A DNA stretch of 64,000 bases from Branchiostoma floridae (Eukaryota; Chordata; Leptocardii; Amphioxiformes; Branchiostomatidae): the NCBI RefSeq assembly GCF_000003815.2, contig NC_049995.1:13354062-13418061 (forward strand). The letters run 5' to 3'. The stretch's first letter is position 1. Each line of letters opens with the position of its first letter. The translations under genes were made by a program, and so were the position numbers. The notes beneath the pieces were generated by a model. That model ran no database searches, had not been told where the DNA came from, and worked only from the letters and a program-made list of their open reading frames with translations. Shown in pieces: positions 27,801 to 41,200 of this stretch.

Positions 27801-28689
27801 TGATGATGTACAAGAATCCGCATTTACAAAGTCACAACAAGTTGTTATTTTGATTCCCCTCATGTAGTTAAACAATTCACGTTTGACTCAACACATTTTC
27901 TACATACGAATTATATGTAACACTGCGAGTCTAACATCCTTGGTTAATTCGAAAAAGCCTGGGAGAACCGTGGCACCTCAAGTCTTTGCTCGCGGTTACC
28001 ATAAGCCAAACACAGCCAACGTTCTTACACAAGTAGCACTGCAGACACAAACAGAATCATATGAAGGTTATACAGAAAGAGAACTGTGCATTGTCTTCTA
28101 GACCACTAGAATCAAATGTTGTGAATTCAATAGATGTCATTTCACATTATTTGTACAAATCATATCAAGCAAACTCAGCAGTACCGAGAAAAAGAATTCA
28201 ATATGTACAACTACGCAATATTCTGCAGAGAAATTAATGCTTACCATGTTTTACACATCTTTCCAGTTAATCACTTTCGCTGTACATCAACATTAAATAC
28301 CAGTTCATCTATATATGACGCACGAGTTTGAACACAAGCAACACAGCAATGGCACATACACAAATCGAGAGACAACAATTCATTCAACAGAATTTTTATC
28401 GTTTTGAAGACAAGTGGACAAACTTTGAAATTTTGTACCAAGTAATAAATAAGTGATAGTTATTAACTAGACTGTTAACATTGTAACTTTTGCATCAACA
28501 CCTTAAGTGATGAACTTAAAATTCCTTTTTATCAAGAGAAAATTAATTAATCATTATAGAGTCATACGCTGCTTTACATTATCAGCTACATTGATAATCT
28601 TGCTGTAAATACATCACATGAATATCTTCTGTACAGTATGACATCCTCAACTGGTATTTGAATTCAGGACACCATCATAATTACCTTTG
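27801..28689. other. Non-coding stretch
   Basis: AT-rich DNA. I see no supportable feature. Confidence 0.5.
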
Positions 28690-29695
28690 CAAGAAGGTTA
28701 TATTTTGTCTGTCTGTCAAAAGCATAACTTGAGAAGCCTGTGATGGATCATGATAGTATTAGGTAGGTGGGTAGGGGTCAGGAAAATGTGGGTTAAGATT
28801 ATGGGCCCCCTGAGAGCTTTCTAAGGCACTGCAGCGGAAATTTCGCTTTCGATATCTCGTGTTCTAGATCTGGACATGCCCTTGTCCTGACGTTTGAGTC
28901 ACTGTGGTAGATAGTTCTTGTGGAGGAGAGCAATATTGCTGTAAGTCTTGCCTAGCGGCCTTTTTAGACAATGTTTAGAGGAGAATTAATTAAGAACGTG
29001 TTGAATGATCATGATGATGTTTGGTACGTAGAGAGCCTAAGTGATAACGCACATAATAAGATAATAAAACCACAAATTAAGAATTATTTTGCAGTAACGA
29101 GGAACTTTGAAACCTCCACTGCATTCCATAATGGGTCTCTCAAACTTGTCACATATGTAACTGAAGAAGAGAGGAAATTGTCCATATCATCACTGATATG
29201 CAAATAATATCTCATTTGTAGCATTGATGAGAAAAATATTATTCTTCCATAATGGTATATGATGGAAACTTCATTGTTAGATAGTTTGACTTCTTTTCTG
29301 ATTCTGAAAGGTCAAACGTGTTCATACGAAAACAACACTTTTGTGTTCTTAATAACCTACGCTATATATATAGAAGGTGTTTTTGTTATTAATAATAAGC
29401 ATTCATTCGTACGTGGTTGAACAGCATACCTCCAAGTGGCCTAGTTGGATTGTATTGGTATTATATATGTAAGTAGGTCTTGATAGTGATAATGTCTCAA
29501 AATGATTAGACTTTGCATGGGTCGATCCCTAGCAATTTGTTACAATACTGCGACGTTTTGCCAGTTTTGGATATGCTATGATCGTCATTTTTGAGTGGTA
29601 AGTAGCTCTTGAAGCAGAGAGTGAGTGGAGTGTGTTTGGGCCTCCTAGCGACTTTTTTGTAACTGCAGGAACAGGTGATCATTACAGTCAACACA
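28690..29695. repeat. Dispersed repeat blocks (ATATTTGGTAGGT family)
   Basis: Blocks at 28690-28900 and 29450-29690 share the CATAACTTGAGAAGCCTGTG, GTAGGTGGGTAGGG and GGGCCTCCTAGCGACTT modules with 23340-24090 and 33180-33560. The copies are diverged and some are inverted relative to each other. Confidence 0.6.
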
Positions 29696-31689
29696 TACTA
29701 GAACACATTTTCCATGTATGACTGATGGATATACAAATAGAGCCCAATAGAATCATAGCTAAAATCTATGGTTAATTGATTTTTCACCCATATTTAGTCC
29801 CAGAGATGAGGACACAGGAGCCTGTTGTCCATCAACTCTGCCCAGCTCTCCTCCTAGGGTGTGACTGATTACCAGGAATCACTTGTCAAGAAGAACACAT
29901 AAGAATCACAGTCTCCAATCAGCAATTATAAGGAAACTTATCAGATATAACGTTATATCCTCTAAAACAAACATTAGAAGCTGGGAACTGGGGAAAAAGG
30001 CATGATAAACACAGGAGATATCTCCTCTTCTGCATGGTGCGATTCTCCTGCATTTCCCCTGTGCTTCGACTATTGAACTAAGCTTTGGATGGGTTTGAAG
30101 GAGAATGACTGAAAGATTAATGGATCATAATATCTATGTAGTTATAGCCTACATGTGCTGTTTTATACAATTGCATGGAAACTATGCAACTCAAGTCTTA
30201 TTTGCATATCAATGAGGAAATTTGATAAACCTGCTGCATTCTATGACAGGACTTTTCAAACGTCTGAGATAAATGTTAATGAGAAAGCTAGGACCATTGA
30301 CAAAAATTTGCATACTTAAGTGAAAAGATCATACTGGTGGCATTTTGCACATACCTGATGGTAAACATCATAATTATGACCTCATTTGCATGATTATCAA
30401 GATAAGTCTGTGATGATTTGAGAAACATAATTTTTGGGGTGGAGATGGACATGTTTTGCCACTTCCATGGAAGCAAATGATCTTCTTCTTCCATAATCCA
30501 CCTGTCAGAATGACGTTCCACACCGAAAGCTTGTTTCTAGTACTACATCGTGAGTGCTTCCCTGATGGGTATAACCTTAAACTTTTCAAGTCAAAGGTCA
30601 ACAAACAGCTGACATTATAATCAAGTACGGTAACATTTCAGTGGCTCTTAGAGTCTTGTTTTGAGGTGAATCTGAATTGAAAAAAAAATTATCCAAGATG
30701 TGTATTCAAAATACATCAGTCAGTAAAGGTATGAGCTCTTACATCTTCCTATTGTGAAATGTCATACAGTGTACCACTATGATGTAGTGCTAAAATATAC
30801 TGATGCCCTTTTTAAAAGCAGCTGCTGTTGAATGATGTGGTCTTGAATTATGCCATGATGCACTTGCCTCAGGAATCTTCCTTTTCAGCTTCCTTCTTTC
30901 TGTGAAACAGAACACATGGTACTTGTCAAACTGTGTAAAATTACCAGAAGTATACCTGCAGGACAATTGTGAAACTTAAATGATATAATCATGTCTTATC
31001 CAGTGGTATCTTCAACTTGTGGGTCTTGAAAATAAAAACTGGCATCCTACAGGGAAGTGAGAACATGCAAGTCTATCACCCGTCCGTCATGTATTGCAAT
31101 GTTCCCAGAAAGTCTCTTGACCCAATAATGCATGAGCTTCTTGCACCTTATATTATAGGGCCGAGCCAATCATTCACTTGTCACAATGTTTTTTTCCTTG
31201 TTAATATACAATACAAAACAGGGTGTGTTGTATTTGTTTATATCATCCAAACAAACAGAGCTAACTCAAGTTTATTGAAAAAAAAAGAGCAAAAGACACG
31301 GCATTAAATCTTGTGAACAATGTTATCTTTCAATTCAAACAAAAGAACCAGGCCAACAGTTTAGTGGCTGTTTGAATTTTCGACAGCAACGCAGGCAAGT
31401 GAGTTCCAATTATTTGAATCGAGGTATGGAGCCCCGGGCCTTACTGTATACATGTAAAATATGGACCCGTTGGAACAATATCAACGTGAACACTGCCAGG
31501 TATGATATGAAAGTAAATACACAAATTCTGGAGAAAAAAGGTCGAAATGTTTTGTTCTCTGCCCTCACTGTAGACTAATCGTGTTTAATTGTAATCTTGT
31601 ATATGACTGTACAGATTGAAAATTGATAGTATCATAATTAGTGATGAGGGACAGCCAAGAGCACACCACTCCAAAGAGAGGAAGACTTG
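29696..31689. other. Non-coding stretch
   Basis: I see no gene. A possible minus-strand terminal exon with acceptor TTTCACAG near 30915 encodes a few charged residues, too little to annotate. Confidence 0.4.
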
Positions 31690-31900
31690 TTAAAGGGCAA
31701 ACCTTTTTCCTTTCTTTTTCTTTTTTTGTTTTGGAAGAGGATCATGCGGTATGGGTGGGAGCATGCCAGGCTTTCCATGCATTGGCTTTATAGAGAGACT
31801 ATCTGGAATCGTCACCTCATTAGCAGGAGCCACCACAGGTTTGGCAGTATCTCCTTCTGCCTGTGTCATCTGATGTTCAAGGTCAACCTGGTTTTGTGAC
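31690..31900 (-). CDS. Candidate terminal exon with Lys-rich C-terminus
   Basis: The minus frame has VDLEHQMTQAEGDTAKP, then SLSIKPMHGKPGMLPPIP and ends KQKKKKKGKRFAL with a stop. The composition and the CATGTGTAG acceptor suggest a real last exon of an unidentified gene. I found no convincing upstream exons; a 25-bp candidate at 34482-34458 has good splice sites but does not match in phase. The family is unknown. Confidence 0.3.
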
Positions 31901-32000
31901 CTACACATGCACAAATCATGTAATATATATTTTTCTGTGTGAAATGCAAAGTATTAGAACAGTAGGCTCAATCTAGTACACCGTTAGCCTTAATCATACT

Positions 32001-32203
32001 ACTGTAAATGCAGAAATGTTCGCGGTGGATTAATGGTTGTGGTTTTTGCGGTGACCACTTCACCGCGAACATTTTTCTATTATGATATTAGATTGCAGGC
32101 TATGGTGTTACAGCGAATTTAAATCCACCGCGAAAAGTCCTTTTTCCCGCTACCACGAAATTAAATCCCCGCGAACTTATTTAATAAATACTTTTTACAG
32201 TAT
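32001..32203. repeat. MITE, TTCGCGGTG family, copy 2
   Basis: The ends are ACTGTAAATGCAGAAATG and TACTTTTTACAGT, giving ACTGTAAA-type inverted termini. The interior is built of GCGGTG/CACCGC inverted blocks. It is related to 20735-20912. Confidence 0.75.
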
Positions 32204-32410
32204 CTGTTTTTTCCAGATGTAGGGTTGGACAAGTCCACTAGCACTATTGTCCAGGGCAAATGCATGACTTACCCCACTTGCCCAATTGGGCAAGTAAGAT
32301 TTTTCCATTGAGTGAGATTTTGATACACTTGTTACTTTTTACAGTCATGACATCATTAGCTAAAGTTTACTTTAAACATAAAAAAAATTGAGGTGAGGCA
32401 ATAATTAAGG

Positions 32411-32584
32411 GTTAATGACCCGCCCCGAGGTGTATATTGTGTCATAACGCCTGGTCCTTTGCTATAACCCCCGAATAAAACCACCGAGTGAGCGAAGCGA
32501 ACAAGGTGGTTTTATGAGGTGGTTATTAGCAAAGGACCAGGCGTTATGACACCATGTACACCGAGGAACACGCGGGTCATTAAC
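32411..32584. repeat. Foldback repeat with long hairpin
   Basis: The arms read GTTAATGACCCGC...GTCATAACGCCTGGTCC and the inverse, with a loop around GAGTGAGCGAAGCGAACAA. The whole 174 bp folds on itself, with an inner stem ATAAAACCACC/GGTGGTTTTAT. It is a MITE-type foldback. Confidence 0.8.
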
Positions 32585-33180
32585 GTTATTATCATATAGC
32601 CTACCCAAACTTGCAAACTCCTATATGACGCATAGATCCCTTGGTACTATACGTGTGAATCCCTTTGTCGAATTTCTGAAAGTTCACATTTGTTCCTTGG
32701 TACATACATTTGTTTACAGATTGCAGTTTGGAACCAAAATTTCCACAGAAAATATTCAAAACATTGCAGTCTTTCGCTTTTTAGAACAACAAAACTCATT
32801 ATCAATGTTAACAGAAGGAGCTATTCCCTCCTTGCAGTCTGTACTTATTACATGCTTGAAAAAAGCATGTACTGTTTCTGGTAGGGATCTTTGTGATTCC
32901 GGACCTATATCTTTAGAACCTCTGGATGGATTGCGATTTCCTTTGCTATGGGGATAGAGTGTGTGACCTATTGTGCTACAATGTATTAAGTAGATTAATA
33001 GTTTGCTGTTGTTTTGTGGTTCGTTTTTAAAAAAATATTTACACCCCTTTTCCTGTTATGGAGTGATCTGGCCTCATTCCCTCTGTCTCAACCTCCTTGG
33101 GGACAGCTAGCAGCTGTAACATCTGTTTTGTGTTTTCAGTAGCATGGGAGTGTGTGGAAGGGTCGTTTCCAGTGCTATAT
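32585..33180. other. Repeat-derived non-coding stretch
   Basis: A block near 32790-32840 (TGTTAACAGAAGGAG) and the block around 34020-34130 reappear, inverted and shortened, at 37825-38110. This segment is part of a larger dispersed element. No gene. Confidence 0.45.
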
Positions 33181-33560
33181 CTCCAGAACAGAACGTGTGA
33201 TTGTGATGATATTTACCTCCATGAAAAATGGAGGTATAGTTTTTGGTGTGTCTGTGTGTGTGTCTGTTTGTGTTTCCACATATTTGTGGTCAGCATAACT
33301 TTAGAACCTGTTGATGGATTGTAATGATATTTGGTATTTGGGTAGGTGTTTGAAAGACGAAGGTCAAAGTCAAGTTTGGATCCCTTGGTGTGTGACCTTG
33401 GTACTGCAACAGAACTTGGATTTTTGTATCTTTTGACATGGATATGCTATGGTCTTGATTTTTTGGTGGCACATAGCTTGTGGTGTAAGGAAGAAGTGTT
33501 GTATGTTTGGGCCCTCTAGCAGCTTGCTCTAGAACTGCTGGGGCATTCTGGTCAAAATCT
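33180..33560. repeat. Dispersed repeat block (ATATTTGGTAGGT family)
   Basis: It shows GATATTTGGTATTTGGGTAG and GGGCCCTCTAGCAGCTTG modules. A short (TG)n lies near 33245-33275. Confidence 0.6.
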
Positions 33561-33944
33561 TCCAAGGAGCAAAAAAGAGCAACTGTGACCATCGCTGTCA
33601 CCTCTGTATGGTGTGAACCATTATATACACATTGAGATACAATGTATGTGCCAGGTGCAGGTGTAACAATAAGAAATAAAAATGAAATGGTGAGGACATC
33701 AGAAAGGTGTAGTTTTGGATCTGACTGTTTACCATAGGTAGATATATAACTTAAGAACACTGATGGAATAATTTTGCCAAACATCAAACCATATCAACCC
33801 CCACAACACACCATGCGCACCATCACAAAACAAAATATTTCAAGCAGGTTTGAGTTTTTAGACTCTTGTTCCCTCTGCTCTGACATATGTTTCGCTCCTT
33901 TTGATTGGCCAAACCCTCCATATCTTGTGTGTACCGCTCAGTCT

Positions 33945-34022
33945 GGTTGGTCAGAATGAATCAACACCAGCATCCGTGTCGATTTGCATCGACACCGGTG
34001 TCGATTCATTCTGACCAATCAG
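33945..34022. repeat. Palindrome, GGTCAGAATGAATC arms
   Basis: The arms TTGGTCAGAATGAATC and GATTCATTCTGACCAA flank a core that is itself nearly symmetric (GTCGATTTGCATCGAC). A related inverted copy of the surrounding sequence lies near 37850. Confidence 0.75.
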
Positions 34023-34199
34023 AAGGAGGATACACACCGGCCTGGCTGGAATCTAAGTGTTACGGCGTCATAACCAACGTGGAACGGGGCCTTCTGATTG
34101 GTCCGCGGCGCCTGTCTGTATGATAATAAAAATTCAATAGCTGAAACTGAAAATGCATATAAAAGTGACGTTTGTATATTGGGCAAATAAAAGAAACGT

Positions 34200-35940
34200 T
34201 CGGGCAAACACATTTTCTATGTGCCTGCCTGATAGGACAAGTTAATTATAGAAAACTTGTCCAACCCTGAGATGTCAGACAAATAAAAAAATTGCTACAC
34301 CCAAACATCTGATGAAGCTAATTATTGGACAAATCTTGAAGTTGTAAAATTAATACAATTTACATGCATTGTACTAGTTTGACAATGCCATTACTTCCAT
34401 TAGCGTGATCACTGTCTGAATAAAGTATTATAATTTAAATGCATTATTAGTGGCTTACCTTGCTTCACTGAACTCTTGGGAAACTGAAAAAAGAGGACAA
34501 AAGAAACTAATAATCAAACTGCAAATGCCTTCAGTTCATAAAAAGTACAATGATTATCATATAATACTTCAAGAATTTAACAGAATACAAAGGGTCATAA
34601 ATCCAACTGTTGATTTTGTTTGGTATGGGAAAAATGTGCCACTCAGGCACTTGTCATTTAATACACTAAAGTTTACAGTTGACCTTATAGCTTCTAACTT
34701 TAAGCCAATCAATGGTTGTTAAAACTGCCACTCATGGTGTAAATAATGTCTCTGCACTGTGAATATTCCAAACTTGTGCTGGAATATAGTTACCTAAAAA
34801 GGCATCTGATATTTCTAATTCATAGATTAAAATGCAGTAGAATCATTGATTAAACATAAATCAAAGTAATGACATAATTATACTATTAATATACAAAATG
34901 TACATAATTTTGACATGTCAATCAACATACGGGCATGTGTATACTAGCATTCTGAAAATTTCTTGCAATATCTGAATTAAGACAGGTAAATAACACTTAA
35001 CCTAAGGTATTGATGAAAGTATTACATCAATACTAGGTTCAAAATATACAATGCAGTCAGTCACGTATTTACAATAATTTATGATGTTAAAAGATTACAG
35101 TCTGCTAACAATGATTTTGAAAGTACAGTTTTGAAGGACTGTCTCAAGTGAAAACTAGACTTGTTTGCAGTTAAGTGAACAAGAATTTAAGTCAGCTAAT
35201 ATACTATCATAATGGTACACTGGGATCTATGGGCACTTGTACTAGTTGTAGCATATTCAATCAGCTCATCTTGGACAAATCATGACAATACTCGTAACTT
35301 CAACACAGAAATTTGATACAAACAACATTTTAAAACCTTCTAACTGTTGAAAAATAGTCTGCACATCAAAGATCATACCAGTCAAAGGACTATTCAGTAA
35401 TTTTTTCTACTTTGAAATTGCTTCTCGATGCAGCAATAAAAAAACACACAGACAAGTTATATCCATCTTTAACCCCATGGAAGCATCTGGGCTTACATGT
35501 CCAAAACAGAAGCATGATGCTAAGTCTCCTATTCCTGCCGGTTAATAGTAGGAGTCTCAGACTACAATTTTTATTAAGATCACCACTAGATTCAGCCAGA
35601 ATGCCTGAGTCCCACAAACTCAATCACACCCTCTCAGCACTGCTAGCCTACATTTAGGCTTTACAATGCTCAATACTATGAGCTCGAGTCTATAATATTA
35701 TATAGGCCTAGCTTGAATTTCAGCGGGCATGACTGTGCAATAGAACCATATATTATCAGAATCTACCGATCAGAGGGCTTGTAACTTTAGGAATTGACCA
35801 ATCAGGAGAATGTGTAATATCTGTGACAGTTGTGTGCTGTTTCTTGGACTTGGGTGAGGTTTCTGACTGCATTTTTTTTCAATTGGATGAAAGTGGTGAT
35901 AATTGTTAGAGGCCAAGAAGAGTGATGACAGGGAAATCTC
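34200..35940. other. Non-coding stretch
   Basis: No gene is recognised. A 25-bp minus-strand candidate micro-exon (34482-34458) has acceptor CTTTTTTCAG and donor GTAAGC but no confirmed neighbours. Confidence 0.4.
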
Positions 35941-36570
35941 CAGGGGCCTAAGCATTTGCACGAACCCTATGAAATTCGTACGGATATTATGTGATACACA
36001 TGAATCACTATGCGAAAACGCACAAATATTATGAAATTCGCACGAATCACTATGCAAAAACGCACGAATATTATGAAATTCGCACGAATCACTATGTGAT
36101 TCACACGAACCTTATGAGATTTGCCCAAACCTTATGCAAAATTGCGCAACCACTGCCGGGGTCACATGACAGACGGAGCGGGATTTTCAAGATGGCGCCA
36201 TCGATCGGCGGCGACGGAAAATACGATGTAACACGCCGAAATGAAGCAAAACAGTAGCTTACGGGCTATCAAATACATCTTTGCGACGGTAAATGTCCAT
36301 TCCATGCCTTGAAATATAAATATCACGGGTAGAAACGCTCAAAATTATGCCTCCTCTCGGTCGCCGTTTTTGCATAAGGATCGTGCAAATCTCATAAGGT
36401 TCATGTGAATCACATAGTGATTCGTGCGAATTTCATAATATTCGTGCGTTTTTGCATAGTGATTCGTGCAAATTTCATAATATTCGTGCATTTTCGCATA
36501 TAAAATTCGTGCGTATGCATAATATTCGTACAAATTTCATAGGGTTCGTGCAAATGCTTAGGCACCCCTG
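35941..36570. mobile_element. Foldback element with about 200-bp arms
   Basis: The ends are CAGGGG(T)GCCTAAGC. Each arm contains several ATTATGAAATTCGCACGAA and CACTATGCAAAAACGCACG units, so the arms are both inverted with respect to each other and internally repetitive. The unique centre (about 36160-36350) contains GGTCACATGAC and CAAGATGGCGCC, a promoter-like composition. CAGGGG termini are seen in hAT elements, but I see no clear 8-bp target duplication. Confidence 0.8.
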
Positions 36571-38115
36571 ATCTTTGGATGGCAAATCATCACACAGACT
36601 ATTGTACATTTGTTTTCATATCAAGTGGATAGTTTGCTTACTCAAAATAGCAGTTTGGATACAATTCAAAAATAATCAATGTACTTTTGTTATAAATCTT
36701 AAACAACCACTAAAAAGATTTCCTCCAGTACAGACTATAAGGAAGATATACAAAATTTGCCCTGAACAAAATAAATTTTTAAAAAGTCACATTCCCTATA
36801 CTTTCTGACAAGGGTAAAATTAATTTCCTCTTAGCATAAGTAAAACATGTAATTCTTGATAGAAAAAGGGGCAAATGTTACTTCCAAACTTTTGTAAAAC
36901 TAATATTATACTGTATGAAATATTGTGTATTCCTGTCAAGTACTGCAGGTAATCACTTCTTCAGTAGCTTGGCAATGAACTACAGCTGCAAGATCATACT
37001 GGGTGCCTGCAATTGAAGAGTAAACTTACTTTAGACGCTTGCACATTTTTTCTTTTAAATCTGCATGATACAAAAAATAACAAATTCGAAGTGGTAACAA
37101 TCTTCAATAAAAGTATGATTGATAAGCACCCATTTTCCCTGAATGCAAATGTTAGATCTCTTCCCCCACCACCCAAAGGAAAATCTAAAGCAGGCATGCA
37201 AGTGCATATCTGACAAAGGTTTACAGTAACCGTTGTTACAGTTACTGTAGTAGCACAACTAAGACTTAGGTCTTTCATCCAAAATATGCATCTGATTAAC
37301 ATTTTGACAAATTTTTGCATTAAATGTAGTGACTGAAATAGTGTAACAATTATATTTTGCATGACTAGTAACTTGATATTCAATCTATACGTCACTACCA
37401 ATTACAATCTTCTAAATCTATTGCAGATGGGGGTAACAGATTGTAAGGTTTGATAAGATACAACTCCTTGTATCTCTTACACAATATGTAAATTCTATCT
37501 TATTCGCTAGGTCTAATCTTTCATGCATTACATCATTGCTATATATGATAAGACCATGCTGTAATAAAATGAACATGCCTATGAAACAAGTGTCAAATGT
37601 TTCTGCAATTTCTGTCACTTCACGGCATCTCCTTTGCCATGGCCTGCAATTGAACTGGCTCCCGATTGCCTGTAGGTTGAGAGGGCCCCCCAGGGCCTTC
37701 AGGTGGGCCAGGCAAATCTAGGATGTCCAGAAAGAAAATATTGTTGGGAGATTGTTTTTGTATTACCCTTTTGTGAGTAGAAGATGACATTTATTAGAGG
37801 CACTTGTAAGGGCATTTATTAATTTTGATTATCATATAGCCAGGGGACGTGGACCAATCAGAAGGCCCCATTTCATGCTGGTTATGACACCGTAACAGAT
37901 GGAAATTCATCAACAGCCGTGCATTAATCATTTCATTAAATGCACACGTGCATTATAATGACTTTTGAAAGTTTGAACCATCAGAAGGACAGGCAGAGAG
38001 GGACAAGGGACATTGCAGGGGGGTGGTGGCTCCTTCTGTTAACATTGATAGCGCTTTTCTTTCTTCAGAAAAAAACTTAACCGTCTTTAAATAACACAAA
38101 TAAACGTAAAATATA
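36571..38115. other. Non-coding stretch
   Basis: No supportable gene. A minus-strand stretch at 37013-36960 encodes TQYDLAAVV, reminiscent of ubiquitin-specific protease C-termini, but the motif does not continue. The end (37825-38110) is a shortened copy of the 32.6-34.2 kb repeat. Confidence 0.4.
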
Positions 38116-38215
38116 NNNNNNNNNNNNNNNNNNNNNNNNNNNNNNNNNNNNNNNNNNNNNNNNNNNNNNNNNNNNNNNNNNNNNNNNNNNNNNNNNNNNN
38201 NNNNNNNNNNNNNNN
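38116..38215. other. Assembly gap, 100 N
   Basis: A run of 100 N, the usual placeholder for a gap of unknown size. Confidence 1.
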
Positions 38216-41200
38216 GCGGGTCTAGTGTTACACTACAAACTACACAGCCTTACATGCTACTAGGAACTAGCCAACATGTCCACATATATACCTGAATCCC
38301 AGGAGCACGAACAGACTGATTAGATAAATGCATATTCCAAGCTTAACTAACATAACAATGGTATATCTACTTACCCATACAGGTACTCATACTATCCTAT
38401 AATGACTTACCTAACCAGCTAATCTATGTGAGCCCCGCCTCCCATATCATATGGTCAAACAAAGCTCGAAAGATGACCAGCTCTAATATTGTGCGACTTT
38501 CGTACGCACACAGCATCAGTAGCCTGTTCTGTAAGTTGTGTGTGTTTGCACCACATACATGGAGTATAGCCCAAACACAACCCCTTGGGAATGCATAAGT
38601 TGGCTTCCTTAAAATATTTCAAATTTAGACATGCTCCGTCCCTGAGGCGTCACCAAAAATGTGGATTAACCAGTTTAGTGATTGCGCCGCCCCTCAGCTC
38701 ACCTTACCTCATGACCCCTTTGTGCATACAAACAAAAACGATCGAGTCAAAGTGTCTCTATTTATTCTTGGTCCAAACTTTCATATATCAAAATCGTTTT
38801 CTGATCATCTGAACTACGGACTTTCAACTTCACCACATTGGCTCCTGGCCAACATTTGGGCTCTAGTAGTAAACATAAAATACACATACCAGCATAAAAC
38901 GAAATGCTAATATAGAAACAAATCTTTTGCTATAATCACAAACTAAGATATGCCCTCATGGTTTCCCACGAAGAAAAAACAGGAGCGTGCCTTGTAATCC
39001 AGTATTACCTTGGTCTGAGTTGTGTAGACGTGCTCTGTGCTAACCAGTTGGAAGAGTCGCCAGTGACCGTTCTTTATAGCACGGTAGGCAAGTGACAAAT
39101 TACCTGAGGAATCTTGATGTACCGGTTTGGTTAGACCTTGGTTACGTGTACGCAAATGAACTTTACAATTGCATACGATCCAAAGTGTCACTATGGCACC
39201 CATACCAATTGGTAGCAAATGGTAACTCTGGCTAGCTGGCTGCTATTCAACAAATGTCCACTATTCCAGCAAACCATGGAGTAAATGTATGGTATCAAAC
39301 CTATTCTGGTCCCAGTCTGCTTCCACGATCGAAGTCTGCTTCTCAGCTGGCACCAATTGGCACTTGATTGACACCTGAAGATGAATAAGATATGCGAGAG
39401 TTCTTTTGGAGATTTCGATTGGCTCGAATCACACATTCCTCGTAACGGCATGGTTGTAGAGCTATTCGAACAGTCTATATACGGAAGTTTGATCACCGCA
39501 GTACTCTGTTTCTGAGAAATATTCCAACAATATTTCTGAATTAACGCTGGAAGCAAGAATCAAAGCGTTTTAATTTCAATAGAGATAGAAGATTTGAGCA
39601 GAGGAAGAAATTTTGGCTAGAATAGACATGATTTAATTTCGGCGAGGAGCCAAATATTTGCTCCGCTAGATTTTCGCTCCGTTGGGGAGTTTATTTTATT
39701 TTACCGGGGCCCCTATTAAAAACAGGAACAGTATACATATGCATATATTAATTTACATATTATAATTACATCAGGTAGTGTGTGTGCGTGGAGTTAGGGT
39801 TAGGACTGTGGCTGGGGTTTAAATTTAAGTTAGGGTTATACTCGCGCTCCAAAGTGTGATCCCTCCTCTCTAAACCCGCTCAGAATTCTGCTTGAAATTA
39901 CTACCCCCACGAGTGCGACGCACTTCTCTCCCCTAGCTCATCCAGGTATACTGGACACCCTTCTGCAGTGTTGGGGCAAGTATTTGGCAGGGTCAGAGAT
40001 TTGTCCTGACGCCGGTCGGTGCTTTCTCCCGCGCCCCTGATCCATCACACAGACGTCACTCCAGGCAGTTCCACTAAATCAAACACCTTCTGATGGATTT
40101 CTACTGGAGGCTTTCAAATTAAACATCATTAAGTACTGGAGGAAGTGGGGCAATTGCAATTGATCAGGACGAGGTGGAAAGCCCGTACGTCGATCACGAA
40201 AATTGGTCCAAAGGAAAATGATTTATTAGCCGGAGAGGATCGCCGAACACCTGGGACCAGGACGATAGCGATGTTTCAACTCGGGTCACATTGGATTTAG
40301 GAATTTCAAGATAGATGTTGATTTCAGATATCTCTAAGATATTAGATTAAAGGAATAACATTTAGAATATTCAATCCGTAAAATAATTGGTAAAATGGCT
40401 CACATTAGATTGACAATGACAAGAGGAATGGGAAGTATAAAGATGGTAATTTGACATTCTTTCAGTGTACATTTAATGGCAGCTGAGACCACTGCGATAG
40501 ATTGACAGAATAGGGATTGGGTTGGGACGTTGGCAATATTTTGATATGGGTCACATCATAGATACTAAAAATCAACACTTACATGTCAAATTATAATTTT
40601 CCACAAAAAATGTTTAATCCAATTTACCATCATCCAAAACATCATACTATACATGGAAAGGCACAAGATTCTATCACAAGCCCAAATTCTTCCAGAATAC
40701 CACAGTTATAAGTTATAACTGCAGCATGGCTAATCTATTACAATACAGAATCTCTAGAATACAATCTACTGTCTGATTTCTATTGCTTGGACTGAATCAT
40801 TATGCCGTGTACAATTCATCTGATCCAGCAGTAGCAATATAATCTTCAGCCTTCTATCATTTGGCATTAAAGCTCTGTGTTGGTAAAATTGTAATACCAG
40901 CATCATGGGAAATTTGAACTACTTCAAAATACAAGAGACCCGTCCATTTGATGCAATCTTGTTCAGATTAGAACAAGAATATCTTTTCTGCATGTTTTTG
41001 TACATTACAGCACACAGATATCATTCTTGCTTCCACAGTAGTGCGCTGCTAACTAGTCTGGGATCAGTGCACTTGTCAGTGTATCTGGTATCTATGCATT
41101 CCCCAAGAACTATGAATACCATCTATGGCATACCATCAGTTCATATCCTCTGATTTACAATATAGCTATTCTTTGATTCACCTGCTCTTCTGTCAATTGT

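Noticed and set aside
36960-37013. TQYDLAAVV as a ubiquitin-specific protease exon
   Set aside because: The expected following HxGxxxxGHY motif is missing and no neighbouring exon was found.
37620-37730. Minus-strand PGPPEGPGGPSQP-like stretch as a coding exon (titin-type linker)
   Set aside because: There are no domains on either side and the surrounding sequence looks repeat-derived.
38943-39556. Minus ORFs of 91 and 121 codons as a membrane protein gene
   Set aside because: No family match, no clear splice partners and no consistent hydrophobic pattern.
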